From assembly GCF_001642835.1 (NCBI RefSeq), contig NZ_LXEI01000001.1, positions 248,001 through 312,000 on the forward strand: a stretch of 64,000 nt of DNA. The letters are read 5' to 3'. This document shows, in pieces, positions 26,106-34,624 of this stretch. Position numbers and translations under genes: made by a program. The stretch is from Pseudotamlana agarivorans. Its GTDB lineage: Bacteria; Bacteroidota; Bacteroidia; Flavobacteriales; Flavobacteriaceae. Each line of letters starts with the position of its first letter. Position 1 is the first letter of the stretch. Under the pieces are notes generated by a model. That model did no database searches. It saw only the letters and a list, made by a program, of their open reading frames with translations, and was not told the DNA's origin.

Positions 26106-27398
26106 ATGAAATACACACCTATTAATAGTAAGCTATTTGTAAAAAATCGTGAAAATTTTAAAGCAAAAATGCTCCCTAACAGCTTAGCTGTTTTTAACTC
26201 CAATGATATTTATCCGGTAAGTGCAGACAGCACCCTACCTTTTGAACAGCATCGCGACATCTTCTTTTTAAGTGGCGTAGACCAAGAAGAAAGCATTTTA
26301 GTTCTTTTTCCGGACTGCCCAAAAGAGAAACACCGTGAGATTTTATTCCTTAAAGAAACCAATGAACATATTGCCATTTGGGAAGGCGAAAAATTAACTA
26401 AAGAAAAAGCCTTTGAAACGAGCGGTATAAAAACCGTTTATTGGTTACAAGACATGGAAAAAATCATGTTTGAAATCATGACACAATGCGACACGGTTTA
26501 TATAAACACCAATGAGCATTATCGTGCTAATGTTGATGTTGAAACTCGTGAAGATCGCTACACCAAATGGTTAAAAGATAAATACCCTGCACACCGTGTA
26601 GCTAAAAGCAACCCTATTTTACAACGTTTAAGATCGGTTAAAGACCCTATTGAAATTGACTTAATCCAACAAGCATGTAACATTACTGAAAAAGGATTTC
26701 GTCGTATTTTAAATTTTGTAAAACCAGGCGTTTGGGAACATGAAATTGAAGCCGAATTTATGCACGAATTTTTACGCAACCGTTCAAAAAAATTCGCTTA
26801 CACCCCTATTATCGCTTCAGGAAACAATGCTAATGTTTTGCATTATGTTGAAAACAACCAACAATGTAAAGCTGGCGAGCTTATTTTAATGGATGTAGGT
26901 GCTGAATACGCTAATTATTCTAGTGACATGACACGTAGTGTTCCTGTGTCAGGTAAGTTTACTAGCCGCCAAAAAGATGTTTACAACGCCGTTTTAAACG
27001 TGAAAAAACAAGCTGAAAGCATGCTTATTCCGGGAACCGATTGGGCACAGTACCATGTTGAGGTTGGTAAATTAATGACTAGCGAATTACTCGGTCTAGG
27101 TTTACTAGACAAAGCTGATGTACAAAATGAAAACCCAGAATGGCCTGCATACAAGAAATACTTTATGCATGGTACCTCACACCATATTGGATTAGACACC
27201 CACGATTACGGCATTTTAACTGAACCGATGGAGCCTAATATGGTATTCACAGTTGAACCTGGTATTTATATCCCTAATGAAGGTTTTGGTATTCGACTTG
27301 AAGATGATTTAGTCATTCAAGAAACTGGAGCTCCTGTAAATCTTATGATAAACATTCCTATTGAAGTTGAAGAAATAGAAGAAATTATGAATGCTTAA
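26106..27398 (+). CDS. Aminopeptidase P family protein (M24)
   Basis: 430 residues with the N-terminal creatinase-like domain (about 1-170) and the pita-bread M24 domain. Metal ligands are visible in LMDVGAEYANYSSDMTRSVP (two Asp), HGTSHHIGLDTHD (His), FTVEPGIYIP (Glu) and RLEDDLVI (Glu). The enzyme removes N-terminal residues preceding proline, in the cytoplasm, with two Mn/Co ions. Length and motifs match Xaa-Pro aminopeptidase (PepP type). It stands alone, with a terminator at its end. Confidence 0.94.
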   Translation: MKYTPINSKLFVKNRENFKAKMLPNSLAVFNSNDIYPVSADSTLPFEQHRDIFFLSGVDQEESILVLFPDCPKEKHREILFLKETNEHIAIWEGEKLTKEKAFETSGIKTVYWLQDMEKIMFEIMTQCDTVYINTNEHYRANVDVETREDRYTKWLKDKYPAHRVAKSNPILQRLRSVKDPIEIDLIQQACNITEKGFRRILNFVKPGVWEHEIEAEFMHEFLRNRSKKFAYTPIIASGNNANVLHYVENNQQCKAGELILMDVGAEYANYSSDMTRSVPVSGKFTSRQKDVYNAVLNVKKQAESMLIPGTDWAQYHVEVGKLMTSELLGLGLLDKADVQNENPEWPAYKKYFMHGTSHHIGLDTHDYGILTEPMEPNMVFTVEPGIYIPNEGFGIRLEDDLVIQETGAPVNLMINIPIEVEEIEEIMNA

Positions 27399-27446
27399 TA
27401 CCTACTAAACAGGTATTCCATTCTATTTTCCTAGAATCACATAAAA

Positions 27447-27484
27447 AGAAAGAGGCTGCTTGATTAACAAGACAGCCTCTTTTG
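27447..27484. terminator. Terminator between aminopeptidase P and aspartokinase
   Basis: AGAGGCTG...CAGCCTCT stem with an inner CTTG/CAAG-like extension and a T run on the plus strand. The A-rich left flank gives a T run on the minus strand too, fitting its place between convergent genes. Confidence 0.88.
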
Positions 27485-27507
27485 CATACAAATACTGAGT
27501 AATATTT

Positions 27508-28830
27508 TTAAAGAGTGACTAATTCAAATAAATAATCGTTGAGTTTTTGCAGCGTATTAATTTTATCTTTAGAATCTATTAATAACGAAATGTTATTTTG
27601 ACTTCCTCCGTAGGAAATCATTCTAATTTTTACATCTTGTAATATTTTAAATAGCTTGAAGGTATCATCATGATTTACAACTTCATGTCCTACCAAACAT
27701 ACAATGCTTTGATTTTTATCTACTTCAATAGTTGCAATTTTATCTAATTCAACTAAAATAGCATCCAAATTAGAGTCATCATCTATAGTTAGAGATACAG
27801 CTACTTCCGAAGTAGTAATCATATCAATAGATGTTTTGTAAGTCTCAAAAATCTCGAAGACTTTCTTTAAGAAACCATGTGCTTGTAACATTCTGGCCGA
27901 CTTAATTTTTATAGCCGTAATACCATCTTTAGCGGCAATAGCTTTAATACCATCGCCCGTTGTAATATTAGAAATTAAGGTACCATGAGCTGAAGGTTCC
28001 ATCGTATTTTTTAAACGCACTGGAATATTATCGGCTCTAACAGGAGTTACCGTTTGAGGGTGTAATATTTTAGCACCAAAGTAAGCTAACTCGGCAGCTT
28101 CATCGAATGACAGGTTTGAAATTGGATGTGTATTTTCAACATGTCTTGGATCATTATTATGCATCCCGTCAATGTCAGTCCAAATTTGAACTTCATCAGC
28201 AATAAAAGCAGCACCAATAATAGTTGCCGTATAATCACTTCCACCACGTTGTAAGTTTGAAATCTCCCCTTCAGTATCTAAACAAATAAAACCTTGAGTG
28301 ATGTAAATTTGAGAATCTTTAGTAGCCTCAAAAACCGCTTTAAAGTTTTCTTTAATATAAGCGATGTCTGGCTCCTTATTTTCATCAATACGCATAAAGC
28401 TTAAAGCAGGCAACAACGCCGAGCTCACACCTTCTTGATTCAAATACGCATTAAACATATAAGTTGAAAGCAATTCACCTTGAGCCACAATTTGATTGGC
28501 TAATGTTTCAGAAAAAGGTTTTGCAGTAGCCTGTTCTAGTACATTAAAAACTTCAGCAACATAAATCTTCACCTCTGCATTCAATGCTTCATTCTGCAAC
28601 AAATCATCGATAACCACTTTGTAATTTTCATGTAGCGCAGAAACTTTTGCAACAGCATCAGTTACATTTCCTGATTTTATATCCTGCCCAATAGCTACCA
28701 ATTGATTTGTAGTTCCAGACATAGCTGAAAGCACAACTACCTTTTTCTCACCATCGTTAATAATATTTTTAACGTTGGCCATATTTACCACCGAACCTAC
28801 CGAGGTTCCTCCAAATTTTAATACTTTCAT
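27508..28830 (-). CDS. lysC: Aspartate kinase
   Basis: 440 residues from ATG 28830, which gives MKVLKFGGTSVGS, the standard start of the family; the longer frame to 28875 would run through the likely promoter (TAATTTCG at 28855-28848). The kinase domain has KFGGTSVG, RGGSDYTATIIGA and WTDIDGMHNNDPRHV. Two ACT domains at the C-terminus (about 300-440; TSEVAVSLTID, MISYGGSQNNISLLID) bind effector amino acids. It phosphorylates aspartate at the start of lysine, threonine and methionine synthesis. It is monofunctional: no homoserine dehydrogenase part follows. The divergent neighbour is a conserved protein of unknown function. Confidence 0.92.
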   Translation of the reverse strand: MKVLKFGGTSVGSVVNMANVKNIINDGEKKVVVLSAMSGTTNQLVAIGQDIKSGNVTDAVAKVSALHENYKVVIDDLLQNEALNAEVKIYVAEVFNVLEQATAKPFSETLANQIVAQGELLSTYMFNAYLNQEGVSSALLPALSFMRIDENKEPDIAYIKENFKAVFEATKDSQIYITQGFICLDTEGEISNLQRGGSDYTATIIGAAFIADEVQIWTDIDGMHNNDPRHVENTHPISNLSFDEAAELAYFGAKILHPQTVTPVRADNIPVRLKNTMEPSAHGTLISNITTGDGIKAIAAKDGITAIKIKSARMLQAHGFLKKVFEIFETYKTSIDMITTSEVAVSLTIDDDSNLDAILVELDKIATIEVDKNQSIVCLVGHEVVNHDDTFKLFKILQDVKIRMISYGGSQNNISLLIDSKDKINTLQKLNDYLFELVTL

Positions 28831-28938
28831 GGTCATTAATTTGACCGCGAAATTATAATTCATTTGCGTAACCACGATGTTTATTAAAAAAAAAGTTTAT
28901 TTTTACACATATTGTTAAATAATTAACAGAAAGTATTC

Positions 28939-29595
28939 ATGAAAACGGTATCGAATTGTGTCGAAGACATTTTAATCACGCAACCTTATTTAGAAGAAGC
29001 CTTATCAAGAAACATCATAAACTTTAGCGCTCTGGCCATCGAGCTAGTAGAACCAATAAGTAAAATGCTAAAAAAAGATGTTAAACCTGGAGCCATCATG
29101 ATGGCTTTACGCCGATACAATCCTCCTGCGACTTTATCAAATTCTGTGAAAATGAAAAAAGCCATTCAGAATTTAGGCGATATCACAGTGCGCTCAAATC
29201 TTACCGATTTTACTGTAAAAAACTCTGACACGTTAATAGACAACCATTCCAAAATTCTGGAGCGCATTAAAACGGAGTCGAAACCCTTTTACACCTTCAC
29301 GAGAGGGATTCATGAAAGCAATCTTATTATTTCGAGCAGCTTAAACGATTTTATCAAAGACGAACTTAAAGGTGAAACTTTATTGGCTGTTCAGGAAGGT
29401 TTATCGGCCATTAGCATTAACTTACCTCAAGACAACTCTAAAATAGCTGGTTTGTATTATCACTTTTTCAAACGCTTAGCTTGGGATGGTGTGGTCATGT
29501 ATGAAGTGATTTCAACCACCAACGAGTTTACCATTTTAGTGGAAGATGAATATGTAGACAAGGCATTTACAGCTATAAAGCGTGTGAAATCATAA
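28939..29595 (+). CDS. Conserved hypothetical protein next to aspartokinase
   Basis: 218 soluble residues, no signal peptide or membrane segment. The N-terminal half is helical with PYLEEALSRNIINFSALA and VKPGAIMMALRRY. The C-terminal half (about 110-215) alternates strands and helices (TFTRGIHESNLIISSS, LSAISINLPQD, VVMYEVISTTNEFTILVED) in a way that resembles two ACT-like folds. This is my reading of the pattern, not a recognised family. It is divergent from the aspartokinase gene across about 100 bp, and the next gene, an alpha/beta hydrolase, starts 51 bp later from its own promoter. Confidence 0.7.
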   Translation: MKTVSNCVEDILITQPYLEEALSRNIINFSALAIELVEPISKMLKKDVKPGAIMMALRRYNPPATLSNSVKMKKAIQNLGDITVRSNLTDFTVKNSDTLIDNHSKILERIKTESKPFYTFTRGIHESNLIISSSLNDFIKDELKGETLLAVQEGLSAISINLPQDNSKIAGLYYHFFKRLAWDGVVMYEVISTTNEFTILVEDEYVDKAFTAIKRVKS

Positions 29596-29620
29596 TTTTA
29601 GATTTTTCCTAGCTATCTTT

Positions 29621-29628
29621 TATCTTTG
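29621..29628 (+). promoter_or_regulatory. -7 element of the hydrolase gene
   Basis: TATCTTTG matches TAnnTTTG exactly. Its TTG at 29626 would be an in-frame start codon for the next gene, but being inside the promoter it cannot be translated from this transcript. The ATG at 29647 is the likely start. The upstream -33 TTG is not clear. Confidence 0.6.
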
Positions 29629-29646
29629 CCATTCACAATTGAGGGT

Positions 29647-30423
29647 ATGAATTTAGATTTTAAAGGCACCAACATTCACTATACCGATTCTGGAAAGGGC
29701 AGCGCTTTAGTATTGCTTCACGGCTTTTTAGAAAGCACCCAAATATGGAAACAGTTACAACCAGAATTATCTAAAAAATTCAGAGTTATTTGTATCGATT
29801 TACTAGGTCATGGCCAAACTGGCTGCTTAGGTTATGTACATACTATGGAACAAATGGCCGAAGCTGTTGAAGCTGTCCTTAAACATTTGCGCATTAGACG
29901 TTCAACCATTATTGGGCATTCGATGGGTGGCTATGTAGCCCTCGCTTTCGCGGAAAAAAAGCCAGACGATTTAAAAGGGCTTTGCCTATTAAACTCAACA
30001 GCTAGTGCCGATAGTGCTGAAAGAAAAATAAACAGAGAACGCACTATTGAAGTCGTTAAAAAAAATCACGAAACTTTTATTAAAATAGCCGTTACGAACC
30101 TATTTCGTCCCAAGAACCGAATTGTATTCAAGGAAAGAATAAAAGAACTAATAGCCAGTGCTCAAAAAACACCTTTACAAGGTATTGTAGCTGCTTTAGA
30201 AGGTATGAAAATCAGAGATGATCGCGAAGCTCTACTTCATTTTACTCCTTTTAAAAAAATGATCATTGCTGGAAAAAAAGATCCTGTTTTAGACTATAAT
30301 ACCATTTTAGAACAAGTTGAAGGCACACAAGTAAAACTGGTTACCTTTCCCGATGGCCACATGAGTTTTATTGAAAATGAAAGTGAATTACTACACGAAA
30401 TAATGCATTTCGTCGAAAAATAA
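29647..30423 (+). CDS. Alpha/beta hydrolase
   Basis: 258 residues from ATG 29647. The fold's landmarks are in order: oxyanion-hole LLHGF (23-27), nucleophile S92 in GHSMGG, an acid in the AGKKDPVLDYN loop, and the catalytic His in PDGHMSF near the end. There is no signal peptide, so it acts in the cytoplasm. Similar proteins are esterases, or MenH-like or lactone hydrolases; the substrate cannot be told from the sequence. It has its own promoter just upstream, and no gene follows closely except a small protein 62 bp on. Confidence 0.88.
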   Translation: MNLDFKGTNIHYTDSGKGSALVLLHGFLESTQIWKQLQPELSKKFRVICIDLLGHGQTGCLGYVHTMEQMAEAVEAVLKHLRIRRSTIIGHSMGGYVALAFAEKKPDDLKGLCLLNSTASADSAERKINRERTIEVVKKNHETFIKIAVTNLFRPKNRIVFKERIKELIASAQKTPLQGIVAALEGMKIRDDREALLHFTPFKKMIIAGKKDPVLDYNTILEQVEGTQVKLVTFPDGHMSFIENESELLHEIMHFVEK

Positions 30424-30485
30424 CGCTCTTTGTCGTTTTGTTTGGATTTCTTTTATACATTTAAAGCACCCCAAACCAAAAAACC

Positions 30486-30761
30486 ATGAAAATAACGTCA
30501 AACAAACTAGCGTTAATTCCAAAAATGTATTGCACACTTTTTAATCATGAGTATCAGGTTTCTAAAAATGTAACCTCTCATGTAAAAGAGTACCGCTGCA
30601 AAAACTGTAAAAAAGAATTAACCACAGATAGCAACGGGAATTTAACCGAATTAACACCAACTTTTCGAGAAATTAACGCCATTTTAGAACGCGTTTACCA
30701 ATCAAAAACAGAGCGTTTAAAAGAAAAAGTGATGAACACTTCGGTTTATCAGCAAGTTTAA
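30486..30761 (+). CDS. Small protein with CxxC motif (zinc-ribbon-like)
   Basis: 91 residues. C16 in MYCTLFNHEY is followed by C38 and C41 in YRCKNCKKEL. The spacing (C, then F and H, then CxxC) resembles DUF1660-like small zinc-binding proteins of phages and bacteria, but I cannot confirm the family. The C-terminal half is helical and charged (FREINAILERVYQSKTERLKE). No signal peptide, so cytoplasmic. It is convergent with thiL with only 29 bp between stop codons and no obvious terminator. Confidence 0.65.
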   Translation: MKITSNKLALIPKMYCTLFNHEYQVSKNVTSHVKEYRCKNCKKELTTDSNGNLTELTPTFREINAILERVYQSKTERLKEKVMNTSVYQQV

Positions 30762-30790
30762 ACAAGCAGGTCTTCCCTCTTAACGCTTGT

Positions 30791-31837
30791 TTATTCAGTA
30801 AAATTTTTCCAGCCTTGAGCTTTAATCGGAATTCGAGTATCTGCTCTGGTCACTAAGTGCAAGCCTTCTTTAGCTTCCTTCATATAACCAATAACTGTAA
30901 AATTTGGATTGGCCTTAATTTTAGGATAGTCTTCCTGAGAAATTGTGAATAACAACTCATAATCTTCTCCTCCATTTAACGCCACGGTAGTACTATCAAT
31001 ATTGAACTCCTCACAGGTAGAAATCACTTGAGGATCTAAAGGAATTTTTTCTTCATATAAATCGCAACCCACATCACTTTGTTTACAAATGTGTATGATT
31101 TCTGATGATAATCCATCACTAACATCAATCATAGAGCTTGGTTTAACACCCAATTCAGATAACAAGTTAGGGATATCCTTTCGAGCTTCAGGTTTTAATT
31201 GCCTTTCGATAATATAAGTGTAAGGCTCTAAATCTGGTTGATTGTTAGGATTCACTTTATAAACTTCCTTTTCTCTTTCAAGTACTTGCAAGCCCATATA
31301 TGCCGCACCTAAATCGCCCGAAACTACTAGTAAATCATTAGGTTTAGCGCCACTTCTATATACTTCTTGTTCAGCTTCAACTTCGCCTATAGCCGTCACA
31401 GAAATAAGCAATCCAGAAGTCGAAGAAGTAGTATCGCCACCAATAACATCAACATTATATATGCTAGCCGCTGTCTCGATACCATCATATAATGCTTCCA
31501 AAGCCTCCAACGGAAAACGGTTGGAAACCGCGATAGAAACCGTAATCTGAGTCGCTTTGGCATTCATAGCGTAAATATCAGACAAATTTACAACGACCGA
31601 TTTATACCCTAAATGCTTCAATGGCGCATAACTTAAATCAAAATGCACCCCTTCTACCAATAAATCGGTGCTTATTACAACACGTTTATTATCAAAATTT
31701 AAAACAGCAGCATCATCACCTATACCTTTTATTGTTGAAGTTTGCTTAATCTTGAAGTTTTGAGTTAAATGCTCTATTAACCCAAATTCACCTAATGCAC
31801 TTAATGGCGTCCGTTGTTGATTCTTATCTTCTATCAT
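30791..31837 (-). CDS. thiL: Thiamine-monophosphate kinase
   Basis: 348 residues from ATG 31837, chosen over the frame's first ATG because a perfect TATTTTTG promoter element lies at 31849-31842 and MIEDKNQQRTPLSALGEFGLI is the usual Bacteroidota N-terminus. AIRS-type motifs include GIGDDAAVL, STDLLVEGVHFDL, VVNLSDIYAMNAKA, GGDTTSS and DVSDGLSSEI. It phosphorylates thiamine monophosphate to the active diphosphate, using ATP. It is monocistronic. The promoter position would leave little or no 5' leader. Confidence 0.93.
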   Translation of the reverse strand: MIEDKNQQRTPLSALGEFGLIEHLTQNFKIKQTSTIKGIGDDAAVLNFDNKRVVISTDLLVEGVHFDLSYAPLKHLGYKSVVVNLSDIYAMNAKATQITVSIAVSNRFPLEALEALYDGIETAASIYNVDVIGGDTTSSTSGLLISVTAIGEVEAEQEVYRSGAKPNDLLVVSGDLGAAYMGLQVLEREKEVYKVNPNNQPDLEPYTYIIERQLKPEARKDIPNLLSELGVKPSSMIDVSDGLSSEIIHICKQSDVGCDLYEEKIPLDPQVISTCEEFNIDSTTVALNGGEDYELLFTISQEDYPKIKANPNFTVIGYMKEAKEGLHLVTRADTRIPIKAQGWKNFTE

Positions 31838-31841
31838 GATG

Positions 31842-31863
31842 CAAAAATAAGAAGCTATTTTTG
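31842..31863. promoter_or_regulatory. Back-to-back -7 elements, thiL and lipoprotein operon
   Basis: CAAAAATA (31842-31849) and TATTTTTG (31856-31863) form a perfect inverted repeat with a 6-bp centre, and each arm is an exact TAnnTTTG element for the gene on its side. A -33 TTG at the right distance is not obvious for either. TACCTTTA at 31871 is a second, weaker candidate for the plus-strand operon. Confidence 0.45.
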
Positions 31864-31918
31864 TTTTTACTACCTTTATCACAAAACAAAACCTTTTTAG
31901 TTAATTAATAAAAACACC

Positions 31919-33274
31919 TTGAAAAGAATCTCCAAATACCTAAGCATTGTTTTCGTGTTCCTTTTAATAGTAACAACAAATTCCTGCAAAACAGAATCCA
32001 TTGACGATCCAACAGAAATTACTGATGGCGATGGCGATGGTGTTGAAGATGAAAACGATAACTGCCCAGAAACTGCAAATCCAGACCAGGAAGACAGCGA
32101 CAACGATGGTATTGGCGATGCTTGCGACACCGATTATCCTTTTGAACCACTTGCTTATTGCGAAGACGGTTTTGCAGATATCTATCCTTGTCAAGAATAC
32201 AATTTAATGGCTCATATGCCTATTGAAACACTGGCTGAAACCGGTGCTTCGGGAACAGATTGCTGGGGATGGACCGACCCTACAACGCAAAAAGAATATG
32301 CCTTATTTTGCGCTTCTAGTGGTGTTTCTTTTGTAGACATCAGCCAGCCAAACGCTCCTGTTTTCCTTGGTAAATTACCAACAGCTACTATTAATAGCTC
32401 TTGGCGTGATGTGAAAGTCTACAACAACCATGCATATATCGTGGCTGATAATGCTAGCGATCATGGCATGCAAATTTTCGATCTTACCAGACTTAGAAAT
32501 GTGAGTAATCCTCCCGAAACATTCACTGCCGATAGCCGTTACACAGGTTTTGGTAGCGCCCACAATATGGTTATTAATGAAGCATCTGGTTTTGCCTATG
32601 CCGTTGGCACGACGAGATCGGGCACTTATGCTGGTGGGCCGCTATTCATAAATATTCAAGACCCCATAAACCCAACCGATGCTGGCGGATTTCCTGGCTA
32701 TGCTCATGATGCCCAAGTGATCACCTATAATGGTCCTGATACACGGTATGCGAATAGAGAAATCCTTATTGGTAGTAATGAAAATGAAGTAGTTATTGTT
32801 GATGTTACAGACAAATCTAACCCATTAAAAATATCATCTATAACTTATAATAATGTAGGCTACACCCATCAAGGGTGGTTTACTGAAGATATGACTTATT
32901 TTATTCTAGGAGATGAATTAGATGAGGTTAACATTGGTAACCAAACCAGAACCATTATTTTCGATTTCACCGACTTGGAAGCCCCTAAATACTACATGGA
33001 TTACCTAGGCCCAACAGCGGCTATAGACCACAATGGGTATATTAAAGATGATGTTTATTACCAAGCAAGCTACACAGCAGGTTTTCGCGAAATCAACATT
33101 TCAAATATTGAAGGCAAAACTATTTCTGAAACTGGTTATTTCGATACATACCCAGAAAACGACAATACCAGTTTTAATGGGGCTTGGAGCGTTTACCCGT
33201 TTTTTCCTAGTGGCAATATTATTGTAAGCGACATTAACCGTGGCTTGTTTGTGATAAGAAAAAAAGACTTGTAA
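31919..33274 (+). CDS. Choice-of-anchor-B (LVIVD-repeat) lipoprotein
   Basis: 451 residues starting at TTG 31919; a stop codon lies in frame just upstream and there is no ATG before the signal peptide, so the TTG is required. Cys23 in TTNSC is the lipid acceptor. Residues about 38-75 are thrombospondin type-3-like calcium repeats (DGDGDGVEDENDNCPETANP). The rest is a beta-propeller of the choice-of-anchor-B family, with LVIVD-like repeats (GVSFVDISQPNAPVFLG, VVIVDVTDKSNPLKIS) and HNMVI, HQGWF and DHNGY motifs. It is the first of four tightly spaced lipoprotein genes ending in an MbnP/MauG pair. The ligand is unknown. Confidence 0.85.
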   Translation: MKRISKYLSIVFVFLLIVTTNSCKTESIDDPTEITDGDGDGVEDENDNCPETANPDQEDSDNDGIGDACDTDYPFEPLAYCEDGFADIYPCQEYNLMAHMPIETLAETGASGTDCWGWTDPTTQKEYALFCASSGVSFVDISQPNAPVFLGKLPTATINSSWRDVKVYNNHAYIVADNASDHGMQIFDLTRLRNVSNPPETFTADSRYTGFGSAHNMVINEASGFAYAVGTTRSGTYAGGPLFINIQDPINPTDAGGFPGYAHDAQVITYNGPDTRYANREILIGSNENEVVIVDVTDKSNPLKISSITYNNVGYTHQGWFTEDMTYFILGDELDEVNIGNQTRTIIFDFTDLEAPKYYMDYLGPTAAIDHNGYIKDDVYYQASYTAGFREINISNIEGKTISETGYFDTYPENDNTSFNGAWSVYPFFPSGNIIVSDINRGLFVIRKKDL

Positions 33275-33282
33275 TTTAACCT

Positions 33283-34623
33283 ATGCGTTATTTTAAAATT
33301 ATAATTACTCTGGTTTGCCTGTACGCATCAAGCTGCTCTAATAACGACGACTCTCAAGAAAAGCCAGACTACACTCCTGGAGATATTGACTTTGTAAAAA
33401 CTTTTGGCGGCTCCTTAAATGACAGCGGGAAATCTATCATTAAAACCAACGATGGCGGCTATGCTGTTTTTGGACACACTCAAAGCAACGATCTCGATGT
33501 CACCAATAAACCCGACGATTCGTTTGACTATTGGCTTCTAAAATTTAATCAAAATAATGAGCTAGAATGGCAAAAATCATACGGAGGAAGCCTGGACGAT
33601 AGAGGCACAAGCTGCATTCTAACATCAGATGGCGGCTATGCTATTTTTGGCTATAGTCAAAGTAGCGATCGCGATGTCTCGGAAAATAACGGCGCTACAG
33701 ATTTTTGGATGACCAAACTTAATACGACCGGAGATATCCTTTGGGAAAAATCTTTTGGGTTTTCAGGGCCCGATAATGGTAGAAAAGTCATTCAAACAGC
33801 AGATGGGGGCTACCTCCTTATTGGCGACCTAGACGTCACAGCATCAGGCGGTGAAGGCATTAGCAAATTAGCCTTTGCAAAACGACATGCTGGAGGTGAT
33901 TGTTGGGCGATAAAACTAAATCACTTAGGAGAAAAACAATGGAGCCATTATTACGGCGGAACATTTACCGACACACCTTACGATGTCGTACAAACCGAAG
34001 ATCTAGGATATCTCATTGTAGGCTCCTCCGATAGTGATGATGTAGACATAAACAACAACAAAGGGACTTACGATTTTTGGGTGGTAAAAATAAACGCCAC
34101 AGGCACTTTAGTTTGGGAAAAATCTTTTGGAGGCTCTGGTATCGACGAAGCATTTTCTATAACAGCAACTCACGACGGCCATTATATGATTGTAGGCGAT
34201 ACTAGAAGTGACGATTTAGACGTTAGTTATAATCATGGTGCGGCCGATTTATGGGTGGTTAAAATATCGCCAGACGGAACACTCATTTGGGAAAAGACTT
34301 ATGGTGGAACAAGTTTCGACTCGGGTCGATCGATTTCTAAAACGCAAGATCAAGGCTTTATTATTTCAGGAAACTCAAGAAGTATAGATGCCGATGTTTC
34401 GGAAAACAAAGGCCAAAATGATGCTTGGATTATAAAAATCGATGCTTCAGGAAACTTGATTTGGGAAAAAACTATTGGTGGAAGCGCTGTTGATTTAGCT
34501 TTTAATGCCATCGAACTTAATAACAATAACATTATCGGCGTTGGAGAATCGAACAGTTCCAACGAAGATATACCTTCAAATAAAGGTTTTTCAGATTTAC
34601 TACTTTTTAAACTAAAACAATAA
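33283..34623 (+). CDS. Lipoprotein with seven GG-D/W-K propeller repeats
   Basis: 446 residues; lipobox ASSC with Cys18. The mature part is seven repeats of about 55-60 residues, each built as FGGS..D.G.S...T.DGGY...G...S.D.D (about 30 residues) and then a DFW/KI/WEK strand, which indicates a seven-bladed beta-propeller. Such repeats are common in Bacteroidota surface proteins; no function is known. It begins 8 bp after the choice-of-anchor-B gene and ends 1 bp before the MbnP-like gene, so all are co-transcribed. The repeat DNA is diverged, so blades are not recent copies. Confidence 0.82.
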   Translation: MRYFKIIITLVCLYASSCSNNDDSQEKPDYTPGDIDFVKTFGGSLNDSGKSIIKTNDGGYAVFGHTQSNDLDVTNKPDDSFDYWLLKFNQNNELEWQKSYGGSLDDRGTSCILTSDGGYAIFGYSQSSDRDVSENNGATDFWMTKLNTTGDILWEKSFGFSGPDNGRKVIQTADGGYLLIGDLDVTASGGEGISKLAFAKRHAGGDCWAIKLNHLGEKQWSHYYGGTFTDTPYDVVQTEDLGYLIVGSSDSDDVDINNNKGTYDFWVVKINATGTLVWEKSFGGSGIDEAFSITATHDGHYMIVGDTRSDDLDVSYNHGAADLWVVKISPDGTLIWEKTYGGTSFDSGRSISKTQDQGFIISGNSRSIDADVSENKGQNDAWIIKIDASGNLIWEKTIGGSAVDLAFNAIELNNNNIIGVGESNSSNEDIPSNKGFSDLLLFKLKQ

Positions 34624-34624
34624 C

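Noticed and set aside
28831-28875. Longer start of aspartokinase
   Set aside because: The extra codons run through a TAATTTCG promoter-like element and precede the canonical MKVLKFGGTSVG.
32001-32207. Out-of-frame plus-strand ORF in the choice-of-anchor-B gene
   Set aside because: It arises from the repetitive GATGGCGATGG calcium-repeat codons read in another frame.
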